Below are positions 1-7,902 of a stretch of DNA of 55,915 nucleotides, in pieces. The position numbers and the translations under genes are program-made. The notes below the pieces were generated by a model that searched no databases, was not told where the DNA came from, and saw only the letters and a program-made list of their open reading frames with translations. Each line of letters begins with the position of its first letter. The first letter of the stretch is position 1. Origin of the DNA: CAYPKW01 sp964411425 (GTDB lineage Bacteria > Pseudomonadota > Alphaproteobacteria > Dongiales > Dongiaceae); NCBI GenBank assembly GCA_964411425.1, contig CAYPKW010000012.1, positions 1 through 55,915 on the forward strand, in the 5' to 3' direction.

Positions 1-321
<321 letters not shown>

Positions 322-444
322 CCGGAGTCCAGAAGCCAGCAGACGAATCGTCATCGATCGACGGCTGGGCGCACGCGCCCCGCCTGAGAGCGATGTACGC
401 GACGGGCTTCGCCCGGCACCTCTTCACACTCGACCGGCCCGGAC

Positions 445-562
445 GACCTGGTGGTCATGGCGAGGGGACAACACCCGATCCCATCCCGAACTCGGCCGTG
501 AAAACCCTCAGCGCCGATGGTACTGCGTCTTAAGACGCGGGAGAGTAGGTCGCCGCCAGGTC
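445..562 (+). rRNA. rrf: 5S ribosomal RNA
   Basis: This is about 118 nt with complementary ends (GACCTGGTGG at the start, CCGCCAGGTC at the end), the loop containing CCCGATCCCATCCCGAACTC and the GGGAGAGTAGG segment typical of 5S rRNA. It lies about 120 nt after the 23S end and just before tRNA-fMet, the usual alphaproteobacterial rrn order. Ends are set by the terminal helix and may be off by one or two bases. Confidence 0.95.
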
Positions 563-597
563 TTCCGAGCCGGTCTTCCGCATCTCTTGTCCCCCGA

Positions 598-675
<78 letters not shown>

Positions 676-678
676 ATT

Positions 679-715
679 CGCCCGCTAACTCAAAAGGTTA
701 GCGGGCGGTTTTATT
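679..715 (+). terminator. Rho-independent terminator of the rrn operon
   Basis: An 11-bp perfect stem (CGCCCGCTAAC at 679-689 and its complement at 697-707) closes a 7-nt loop and is followed by a T-rich run at 709-715. It begins five bases after the tRNA CCA end, so it terminates the rRNA-tRNA transcript. Confidence 0.92.
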
Positions 716-804
716 CTGCGCCTATGTTCGCTCCTCGCCCGTCGAAGCACTGTGGCAGCAAGAGGGAGCGCAATCGTAGGGAAATTGGCCGCAGCGCATA
801 CGCA

Positions 805-912
805 AGCGCGGAATTGCGGGGTTTGGCGAACGCAGCCACGACAGCGGTCAGGCGCGACGGCTGCTGGCGATCGCGGCGGCGATTGATGGGGCGTCACGGG
901 CCGACGCGGCCA
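805..912 (+). pseudogene. IS630-family transposase N-terminal remnant (frameshifted)
   Basis: Reading 808-843 in one frame gives A-E-L-R-G-L-A and, after a one-base shift, 843-911 reads S-G-Q-A-R-R-L-L-A-I-A-A-A-I-D-G-A-S-R and then ADAA. From memory this matches the start of IS630-type transposases, where a helix-turn-helix region has the pattern LRxLA...QARRLLALAxxxDGxSRxxAA. There is no start codon in register, a frameshift inside, and homology stops after the ADAA motif, so it is a decayed fragment. The rest of the 716-1072 interval shows nothing recognisable. The fragment is short, so the call is moderate. Confidence 0.5.
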
Positions 913-1072
913 GCGGCAACGATGGCACACCGCTCAGCAGTCCCTACTCGGTCGAGTTTATCCCCGGCGATAGCAGTACGGTTGACGCCGGCGCGGTAAG
1001 TGATAAGTCCCGCGACGGCAACGATGCCGTCAGTAGGGGCGGCGCCGGTGACGAGGATCGGGGGCTCGCCGC

Positions 1073-2245
1073 TTATGGCACTTGGAACTCCTTTAGCGCC
1101 TTGTCGCTTAGTTCAATGCCGAGGCCGGGCTTGCCCGGCAGCTCGAGGCGGCCGCCCTTCAGCTTGAAGTCCTTTTTCACGAGGTCTTTGCGCAACCGGG
1201 AATCGGCAAGCTCGGCCGGCAGATACTCGATGAAGGCGCAGGTCGGTGAAATCACCGCCAGATGCAGGGAGGCGGCGATGCCGATAGCCGACTTCCAGCA
1301 GTGCGGAACGACCACGAGGCCGCGATCACGCGCCGCCTCGGCAACCCGGCGCGCCTCGGTCAACCCACCCACGCGCCCCACGTCGGGCTGCACAACGTCG
1401 AGGGCATCGCGGTCCATGTACTCGCGAAACTCGAAGCGGGTGTTGAGCCATTCGCCGGCGGCGATACGCACTTCGCTGGCGGCCGTGAGCTTGGCATAAC
1501 CCTCGATGTCGTCGCTGGGCAGCGGCGTCTCGACGAAGTAGACGTCCTCGTCGGCAAACATGTCGATGGCACGGCATGCTGCCTTCCAGTCGGGCCAGCA
1601 GTAAGCGACATCGACCATCACTGTCACATCCTTGCCGATCGCCTTGCGGCAGGCGCGCACGATGTTGGCGATCTCGCGGTCGTCCTCCACCTGGATCGAG
1701 TTGTGCGAGTAGGGGCCCTTGATGCAAATCTCCAGCTTCATCGCCCGAAAGCCGAGCTTCTTGGCGGCGACCGCCCGCTTGACCAGGCTTGCACCGTACG
1801 CCTCGAGTGTGTCGCCCTCGGGCAACAGCGATGCGTAGGGTGTCACCCATTTCCGCGCGGCGCCGCCCAGCAGCTGCCAGGTCGGTTTGCCTTCGATCTT
1901 GCCGCGCAGGTCCCACAGCGCCATGTCGAGGGCCCCGATCGCGCAGATGCCCAAGCCCCGGCGCCCGGTCATGGCCGAGCCGGAGTACATGCGCTCCCAC
2001 AGGCCCTCGACATCGCGCGGGTCGGCGCCGATCAGCATCTCCTTGAGGCCGAGGCCCATGATGTGCGTGCCCGGCGCCTCGATCATGGCGCGCGCCACCC
2101 ACGGGTTGGTGTCGGTTTCGCCGATGCCGACCAGGCCCTCGTCGGTGTGGATCCTGACCACAAGGTCATCTTGGGCGGAAGAGCAGGCGTCGGCCCGGTA
2201 GTCGGGGACCAGCAGCACGAAGCACTCGATGTCGGTAATCTTCAT
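1073..2245 (-). CDS. Mandelate racemase/muconate lactonizing enzyme family protein (1 of 3)
   Basis: A 390-residue enolase-superfamily enzyme, expected to abstract the alpha proton of a carboxylate such as a sugar acid. N-terminal capping domain about 1-125, then the barrel: Lys170 (in RAMKLE), metal ligands Asp212 (MVDVAYCW), Glu239 (VETPLP) and Glu265 (AAGEW), then Asp288 (QPDVG) and His315 (VPHCWKS), the usual Asp-His dyad. The second lysine of the KxK motif is Glu here. The ATG at 2245 was chosen over an upstream in-frame start because the protein then begins MKITDIE, as in its paralogue at 12121, and overlaps the stop of the upstream ATPase gene (ATGA). It is the last gene of an operon with an ABC importer, so it probably acts on the imported compound. 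The substrate cannot be named. Confidence 0.9.
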   Translation of the reverse strand: MKITDIECFVLLVPDYRADACSSAQDDLVVRIHTDEGLVGIGETDTNPWVARAMIEAPGTHIMGLGLKEMLIGADPRDVEGLWERMYSGSAMTGRRGLGICAIGALDMALWDLRGKIEGKPTWQLLGGAARKWVTPYASLLPEGDTLEAYGASLVKRAVAAKKLGFRAMKLEICIKGPYSHNSIQVEDDREIANIVRACRKAIGKDVTVMVDVAYCWPDWKAACRAIDMFADEDVYFVETPLPSDDIEGYAKLTAASEVRIAAGEWLNTRFEFREYMDRDALDVVQPDVGRVGGLTEARRVAEAARDRGLVVVPHCWKSAIGIAASLHLAVISPTCAFIEYLPAELADSRLRKDLVKKDFKLKGGRLELPGKPGLGIELSDKALKEFQVP

Positions 2246-4296
2246 TGCAGGATGACCTCTCGGTTGGCGGCCGGCGACCGCCATGCCGCGCGTTGGGCGA
2301 GTCCGTCCAGCGGGATATGGCAGCGGATCTGCAGGCCGGTTTCAGTAGTGCGCCAGGGCGGCGGCTCGTTTTCGCACTGTGGCCCGGCCTGCCACGGGCA
2401 GCGACCGGCAAAGACGCAACCCTTGCCAGGAGCGCCCGACGGCGCGGGGCCGAGAGCCGCGCGGTCGGCCTCCTTGCGGACGCCCGGTACCGCCATCAGC
2501 AGACTGTGGGTATAGGGATGAAACGGTGGGGCGAAGATGTCGGCAACCCGGCCCACCTCCATGAGCCGCCCGCGATAGAGCACGCCCACCCGGTCCGCCA
2601 AGTGTCGGACGACCGCGAGGTCGTGGGAGATGAACAGCAGGGTGAGCCGCAACTCGAGCCGCAGTCGGCGCAGCAACTCGATTATGCTGGCCTGCACCGA
2701 GACGTCCAGCGCCGACAGGATCTCGTCGCAAAGCAGCAGGGTGGGATTGGCGATCAGCGCCCGGGCGATCGCAACCCGCTGGCGCTCGCCACCGGAAAGT
2801 TGGTCCGGAAAGCGGGTCGCATAGCCGGCGTCGAGGCGCACCTCGTCGAGGGCGCGCGCGACACCCTCCGCAACCATTGCGCCCGAAGCCGCACCGAACA
2901 GATCGAGCGGCCTGCCCAGGATGGAGCCGACCCGGGCGCGCGGGTTCAACGAGGCGTCGGGGTTCTGGAAGATGTATTGGATGCGCCGCCGCTGGTCCGT
3001 CGTACGTGCGCGGACCAGGCCGGGCAGCGGTCGGCCCTCGAACAGGATGCGACCGGCCGCGGGCGCAATCATGCCGCTGATCGCCCGCGCAATAGTTGAC
3101 TTGCCGCTGCCCGATTCGCCGACGAGCGCGAAAGTCTCGCCGGCGGCGATGGCGAAGCCGAGGCCGCTCACCACCGGAGGCGCCGGCGGCGCGAACCATC
3201 GACCCCACGACGCCGTCGCGTCGTAGCGGAGATCGATCCCCTCCACCGCCAAGACAGGGGCCTCGCCGAGGGGCGGCGCCAACCGCGTCCCGTCCCGGGC
3301 GGGTTCGCTCGCCGGGGCATCGAGACGATGCCACCGTTGGCAAGCCACCTCATGGCCCGGGTCTACCGCTTCCAGTCGCTGCATCGTGATCGCGCAGGAC
3401 GGCTCGGCGGCATCGCAGCGTGGCTGGAACGGACAGCCTGCGGGCAGTTCGTCGCGGCGAAGTAGGCCCCGCAAGGGGCGACCGCGTGGGCCCGCCTCAT
3501 CGACCCGCGGCAGCGAGGCGATGAGGCCGCGTGTGTAGGGGTGGCGCGGGTTGCCGAACAGCGCCGCGGTCGGTGCCACCTCGACCATGCGCCCGGCATA
3601 CATGACGCCGACGCGGTCGGCGATCTCAGCGAGCACGCCCAGATCGTGGGTCACGTAAAGCATCGACATGCCGAGCCGCCGGCGCAGGTCGCGCAGCAAT
3701 TCGAGGATCTGCGCCTGGGTAGTCACGTCGAGGCCGGTGGTCGGCTCATCGAGCACGACTAGCGCGGGATCGCAGGCAAGCGCCATGGCGATAATTACAC
3801 GCTGCTGCTGGCCACCCGAAAGCTGATGCGGATAGCGCCGGTCTATGCGCTCGGACGCTGGCAGACCGACTAGGCGGAATAACTCGACCGCTCGCCTGCC
3901 AGCGGCGGCACCATCGGATGCCGCGCCGTGCAGCAGCAGCACCTCGGTGATCTGCTCGCCGACCCGCATGCCAGGGCTGAGCGCGGTTGTCGGGTTCTGC
4001 GGCACCAGGGCAATGCGGTTGCCGCGCAGCCGGTCCAGCTCGGGACGCGACAGGCGCAGCATGTCGCGGCCCTCGAACAGCACTGCGCCGCCCTCGACGC
4101 GGGCGTTGGGCCGTCGATAACCGAGGAGCTGGTAGGCCACGGTCGACTTGCCGCAGCCGGATTCGCCGACCAAGCCGAAGGTCTCGCCATGACCAATGGT
4201 AAAGCTCACGCCGTGCAGTACGCGCAGCCAATCGTCCTGATGGCGGTAGGCGAGGTCGAGATCGAGCACCTCGACGAGCGGCGACCCATCGCTCAT
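2242..4296 (-). CDS. Dipeptide/opine-type ABC transporter, fused double ATPase (DppD-DppF type)
   Basis: A 684-residue protein with two nucleotide-binding domains. The first has Walker A GESGCGKST near residue 44, signature LSGGQQQRV and Walker B VVLDEPT. The second has GESGSGKST near 395, LSGGERQRV and LLLCDE. Each half is followed by the oligopeptide-transporter C-terminal extension with Cys-containing segments (CPFQPRCD, CVFAGRCPW). It would power the importer formed with the two permeases and the binding protein encoded upstream. It overlaps its neighbours by 4 bp on both sides (ATGA), indicating translational coupling. The fused arrangement is common for family-5 importers of peptides, opines or sugar acids. 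Confidence 0.94.
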   Translation of the reverse strand: MSDGSPLVEVLDLDLAYRHQDDWLRVLHGVSFTIGHGETFGLVGESGCGKSTVAYQLLGYRRPNARVEGGAVLFEGRDMLRLSRPELDRLRGNRIALVPQNPTTALSPGMRVGEQITEVLLLHGAASDGAAAGRRAVELFRLVGLPASERIDRRYPHQLSGGQQQRVIIAMALACDPALVVLDEPTTGLDVTTQAQILELLRDLRRRLGMSMLYVTHDLGVLAEIADRVGVMYAGRMVEVAPTAALFGNPRHPYTRGLIASLPRVDEAGPRGRPLRGLLRRDELPAGCPFQPRCDAAEPSCAITMQRLEAVDPGHEVACQRWHRLDAPASEPARDGTRLAPPLGEAPVLAVEGIDLRYDATASWGRWFAPPAPPVVSGLGFAIAAGETFALVGESGSGKSTIARAISGMIAPAAGRILFEGRPLPGLVRARTTDQRRRIQYIFQNPDASLNPRARVGSILGRPLDLFGAASGAMVAEGVARALDEVRLDAGYATRFPDQLSGGERQRVAIARALIANPTLLLCDEILSALDVSVQASIIELLRRLRLELRLTLLFISHDLAVVRHLADRVGVLYRGRLMEVGRVADIFAPPFHPYTHSLLMAVPGVRKEADRAALGPAPSGAPGKGCVFAGRCPWQAGPQCENEPPPWRTTETGLQIRCHIPLDGLAQRAAWRSPAANREVILQ

Positions 4297-5183
4297 TTGT
4301 CGGCACGCCGGACGGTGCGGCCGAGGATGCGGGCAAGGCCTTCGGTGAAAAGGTTAAGACCTACCACCAGCGAGGCGAGCGTCAGGCCGGGGCCGAGCAC
4401 AGTGATCGGCGAGACGATGATGAGCGCCCGGTTCTCGCTAATCATCAAGCCCCATTCGGGCGTCGGCGGGCGCATGCCGAAGCCGAGGAAGCCTAGGGAG
4501 CCGATCAACACCGGGGCGTAGCCGGCGCGCAACGCGAACTCGACCAGCAGCACGCCGCTGGCGTTGGGCAGCAGTTCGCGGCGCATCACCGACCAGGCGC
4601 TTTCGCCGCGCAGCCGGGCGATGGTGACGAAATCGCGGGTGACGATGTCGAGGGCGGCGGCGCGCGCCATGCGGGCGATGCGCGGGGCGTAGACGAGAGC
4701 GACCACCAGAATGACCAGCAGCGGGTTTCCGGACAGCTCCGGCCCGGCGGCGGCGATGGCGATCAAGGCGAGCACCAGGAAGGGAATGCTGATGAGCGCC
4801 TCGAGAAGCCGCTGCAGCGCCTCGTCGATCCAGCCGCGCACGTAGCCGGACAGCAGGCCGACGACGGCGCCGACGACGAGGCCGAGGAAGGTGCCGGTAA
4901 GCGAAAGCAGCATGACGATATGGCCGCCATGCACCACGCGGCTGAAGATATCGCGGCCGAGCTGGTCGACGCCGAAGGGGTGCTGCCAACTCATCCCGGC
5001 AAGCGGAATGCCGGTGCCCATCTGGCTCAGCCCATAGGGTGCCCAAAAGGGACCGCTGGCGGCGACGATTACATGGACCAACAGTATAGTAGCGCCGGCC
5101 CGGAAGCTCACCGGGGAGCGGCGCCAGGCGGCGAGCATTCGTCGCCAACGGGAGAGAGGTCTGGTGACGGTGGTAAGGCCCAT
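4293..5183 (-). CDS. ABC transporter permease, DppC family
   Basis: A 296-residue inner-membrane permease. It has an N-terminal membrane segment (ATILLVHVIVAASGPFW region), the DppC-type LGTDQLGRD-like motif (FGVDQLGRDIFSR) in the periplasmic loop, and the EAA-loop region near LRGESAWSVMRRELLPNA that docks on the ATPase. Five to six hydrophobic segments are visible. It forms the translocation channel with the DppB-type permease encoded four bases upstream, and overlaps the start of the ATPase gene by 4 bp. Confidence 0.93.
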   Translation of the reverse strand: MGLTTVTRPLSRWRRMLAAWRRSPVSFRAGATILLVHVIVAASGPFWAPYGLSQMGTGIPLAGMSWQHPFGVDQLGRDIFSRVVHGGHIVMLLSLTGTFLGLVVGAVVGLLSGYVRGWIDEALQRLLEALISIPFLVLALIAIAAAGPELSGNPLLVILVVALVYAPRIARMARAAALDIVTRDFVTIARLRGESAWSVMRRELLPNASGVLLVEFALRAGYAPVLIGSLGFLGFGMRPPTPEWGLMISENRALIIVSPITVLGPGLTLASLVVGLNLFTEGLARILGRTVRRADK

Positions 5184-5187
5184 CGGC

Positions 5188-6138
5188 TTACCCGCTCCTC
5201 AGCCGCGGGTTGAGCAGGATGGCGCCGATGTCCGCCAGCAGGTTGGCGCCGATATAAACGGCCGCGGCGATCAGCACGGTGGCCTCGATGATCGGCAGGT
5301 CGCGTAGTTGCAGGGAATCGACCAGGAGGCTGCCGAAGCCGGGATAGCTGAACACCTTCTCGACGATCACCACGCCACCGATGAGATAGGCAAGGTTGAG
5401 GGCGGTGACGTTCAGCGTCGGCACCAGCGCGTTGGGCAGCGCGTGACGCAACAGCACGAGACGCGGCGGCAAGCCTTTGAGTTCAGCCATCCGGACATAC
5501 TCGGAATCCAGCACCTCGATCAGATTGTCGCGCAGCATGCGCACGGCGTAGACCGCCATGACGATGGCGAGCGTCACCGCGGGCAGCGTCATTGCCCTGA
5601 CGTACTGCCAAGCGGTCGAGGTGTCATCGACCAGCGAGATCGCCGGCAGCACCGGAATCATCACCACGAAGCCGATCATGAGCAGGGTGGCCAGCAGAAA
5701 GTCCGGCACCGACAGCAGGACCAGCGTTATTGTGGAAAGGGAGTGATCGACCGGACGGTCGCGATTGACCGCCTGGATGAGCGCAGGCACCACCGCAAGC
5801 GGTACGTAAAGAAGGAAGGCGTAGGCCGACAGCAGAACGGTATTGAAGATCCGCGGCGCCAGAATCTCGCCGATCGGCCGCGAGCTGGTGAGAGCCTTGC
5901 CGAAATCGCCCTGCAGCACGCCGGCGAGCCAGCGAAGGTAGCGCACTGCCGCGGGGTCGTCGAGATGGAGTTGGGCCCGCAGGACAGCCAGCACCTCGGG
6001 CGTCGCGTCGCGCCCGAGGATGCGCGAGGCAACGTCCCCCGGCAGCACCTCGAGGATCAGAAAGATGAGAAGCGAGACCAGGAGCAACGTCACCAGCGAC
6101 AGCAGCACCCGGCCCACCAGCAAGCGCAGAACGGTCAC
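5188..6138 (-). CDS. ABC transporter permease, DppB family
   Basis: A 316-residue permease from the GTG at 6138. The first membrane segment and the family motif EVLPGD follow at once, as in known DppB proteins, and the EAA loop reads YVRMAELKGLPPRLVLLRHALPN in two parts (YVRMAELKG, RHALPNALVP). A GTG at 6195 gives a longer form, but it lies at the edge of a GC-rich hairpin repeat and would add 19 polar residues not expected in the family, while GGAG precedes the chosen start. It pairs with the DppC permease four bases downstream. Confidence 0.9.
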   Translation of the reverse strand: MTVLRLLVGRVLLSLVTLLLVSLLIFLILEVLPGDVASRILGRDATPEVLAVLRAQLHLDDPAAVRYLRWLAGVLQGDFGKALTSSRPIGEILAPRIFNTVLLSAYAFLLYVPLAVVPALIQAVNRDRPVDHSLSTITLVLLSVPDFLLATLLMIGFVVMIPVLPAISLVDDTSTAWQYVRAMTLPAVTLAIVMAVYAVRMLRDNLIEVLDSEYVRMAELKGLPPRLVLLRHALPNALVPTLNVTALNLAYLIGGVVIVEKVFSYPGFGSLLVDSLQLRDLPIIEATVLIAAAVYIGANLLADIGAILLNPRLRSG

Positions 6139-6200
6139 AAGGGCGGACTCCGGCTGGCGGTTCTTCCGGGCCTCAGATGGCGTCCCGCCCCTCACCCCGA

Positions 6201-6227
6201 CCCTCTCCCCGCCTGGCGGGGAGAGGG
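6201..6227. repeat. 13-bp inverted repeat (intercistronic hairpin)
   Basis: CCCTCTCCCCGCC at 6201-6213 is followed after one base by its exact complement at 6215-6227. In RNA this gives a stable hairpin without a T-run, between the binding-protein gene and the permease genes of one operon. Such hairpins often protect the binding-protein mRNA 3' end and raise its expression relative to the permeases (known principle; inferred here). Confidence 0.75.
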
Positions 6228-6254
6228 AGGTGGCGCGAGTGGATCGTCAAGCTA

Positions 6255-7781
6255 TCATTCGCAGCTCAGGGTCTCGAAGTTCAGGTTGAAGTTCTGCGCC
6301 CGGGGCACGTAGCCGGAGCAGCCCTTGCGCACCGCCAGCACCTGATGGACGAACATCGGGATGATGACGCCGCCCTCATCGGCCAGCAGCTTGCCGGCCT
6401 GCTGGTAAAGCTTGGTACGCTCCTCGGTGTTGACCGTGGTGTTGGCCTTCAGGAGCAGGGCGTCGTAGTCGGGCCGCTCCCAGTGGGTCTCCTTCCACTT
6501 GGCGGTCTGCGTGTAGGCGACCGCGAGGCCTTCTCCCGGCGGGCGCATCGACCAGGCGGAGTTGAGGATCGGCTGCTTGAGCCAGGTGTCGTCCCAGTAG
6601 CTGTCGGCCGGGGTGACGATCACGTTGATTTCGATGCCGGCCTCCTTCGCCATCTCGGCGAAGACCTGGGCCATGCGCACCATGCCGGGCACGCCCTCGG
6701 CCGTGTATAGGTCGAACTTCAGACCATCGGGATAGCCGGCCTTGGCCAGCAACTCCTTGGCCTTGGCGATGTCGCGCGCCGGGGGCTCCTTGACGTAGGA
6801 GGCGGGCGAGGAGAGCGGTACCGGGCTGTCGGCCCCCGTCTCGCCGTAGCCGAGCAGCACCGTGTCGACCATCGCCTGGCGATCGACCACGGCCTTGAGG
6901 GCCTGGCGCACCTCGACCTTGTCGAAGGGCGGGGTGTCCACCCACATCGACACGGTCATCGAGTTGGAGGCCCCGGTCTCCAGCAGTTGCACGTTAGGGT
7001 CGTCCGTCAGCGAGGCGATGACCGCGGGATCGACGTTCAACACCAGGTCGACCTCGCCGGCCTTGATCGCGGACACGGCCGCCACGGGCTCTTGCGCGAC
7101 GGTGACGCGGATGCAATCGGCCTTGGGCAGGCCGGCCGCCCAGTAGTTGGGGTTCTTGCGCAGGATGCGCACGGGGCCGTTCGGCTCGAACACTTCCTGC
7201 ATGAAGGGGCCGGTGCCGTTGCCCTTGAGGCGCAGGTCCTCGTGCTTCGCCCCTTCGGCGACGATGTTGGTGAACTTGTTGGCGATCAGCACCGGCAGCA
7301 CGACCACCGGGCTCTTGGTGGTCATGGTCACGATGTGGGAATCGACGGCCTTGATTCCTTCCGGATCGAGGAAGGCGAGCACCGCCGGCGCGCCCGAGGC
7401 CAGGGCCGGATCGAAGAACCGCTTGAAGGTGTAGACGACGTCGTTGGCGTCGAAGTCGCTGCCGTCATGGAACTTCACGCCCTGGCGCAGGTTGAAGGTC
7501 CAGGTAAGTCCGTCGTCCGACACCGACCAGCTCTCGGCCAGCTCGGGGATGGTGTTGAAATTATCGTCAACGTCGAGCAGCCGGTTGTAGACGGCGAAGA
7601 TGTGATAGCCGTCGTCGCCGGACTCCATGTCGGCGGGGTCCATCGACTGCTTTTCGCCGCTCCACTCGTAGCCCAGCACCTTGGTGCACTCATCGCCCGC
7701 CGCGGCAAGGGCGGGCGGCGATGCCAGCGATGCCAGCAGAACAGCCACGGCGCCGGCCGGAATCCATACGATTCGCTTCAT
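6255..7781 (-). CDS. ABC transporter substrate-binding protein, family 5
   Basis: A 508-residue periplasmic protein. The ATG at 7781 follows GGGGGAGA and starts a signal peptide (KR then a hydrophobic run ending ALA-AAG). The mature protein has the SBP_bac_5 opening (SMDPADMESGDDGYHIF, then YNRLL), the LAESWSVSDDGLTWTFNLR motif in two pieces, and the GVKFHDGSDF stretch. Family-5 proteins bind peptides, opines, nickel complexes or sugar derivatives. The ligand is unknown, but the gene sits with an E1 dehydrogenase and an enolase-family enzyme, which suggests a carbon source. A longer frame to 7967 has no recognisable leader and is rejected. Confidence 0.93.
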   Translation of the reverse strand: MKRIVWIPAGAVAVLLASLASPPALAAAGDECTKVLGYEWSGEKQSMDPADMESGDDGYHIFAVYNRLLDVDDNFNTIPELAESWSVSDDGLTWTFNLRQGVKFHDGSDFDANDVVYTFKRFFDPALASGAPAVLAFLDPEGIKAVDSHIVTMTTKSPVVVLPVLIANKFTNIVAEGAKHEDLRLKGNGTGPFMQEVFEPNGPVRILRKNPNYWAAGLPKADCIRVTVAQEPVAAVSAIKAGEVDLVLNVDPAVIASLTDDPNVQLLETGASNSMTVSMWVDTPPFDKVEVRQALKAVVDRQAMVDTVLLGYGETGADSPVPLSSPASYVKEPPARDIAKAKELLAKAGYPDGLKFDLYTAEGVPGMVRMAQVFAEMAKEAGIEINVIVTPADSYWDDTWLKQPILNSAWSMRPPGEGLAVAYTQTAKWKETHWERPDYDALLLKANTTVNTEERTKLYQQAGKLLADEGGVIIPMFVHQVLAVRKGCSGYVPRAQNFNLNFETLSCE

Positions 7782-7902
7782 GAAGATTCTCCCCCTTCGG
7801 CCAATGCCCACCTGGGCGCGGCCATGGCTACGGTGGTGACGACTTATGTTACTCTGTTGCTGGATCGTCCGCATCATCGTTTCCTCCTTGGCTGGTGTTT
7901 TC

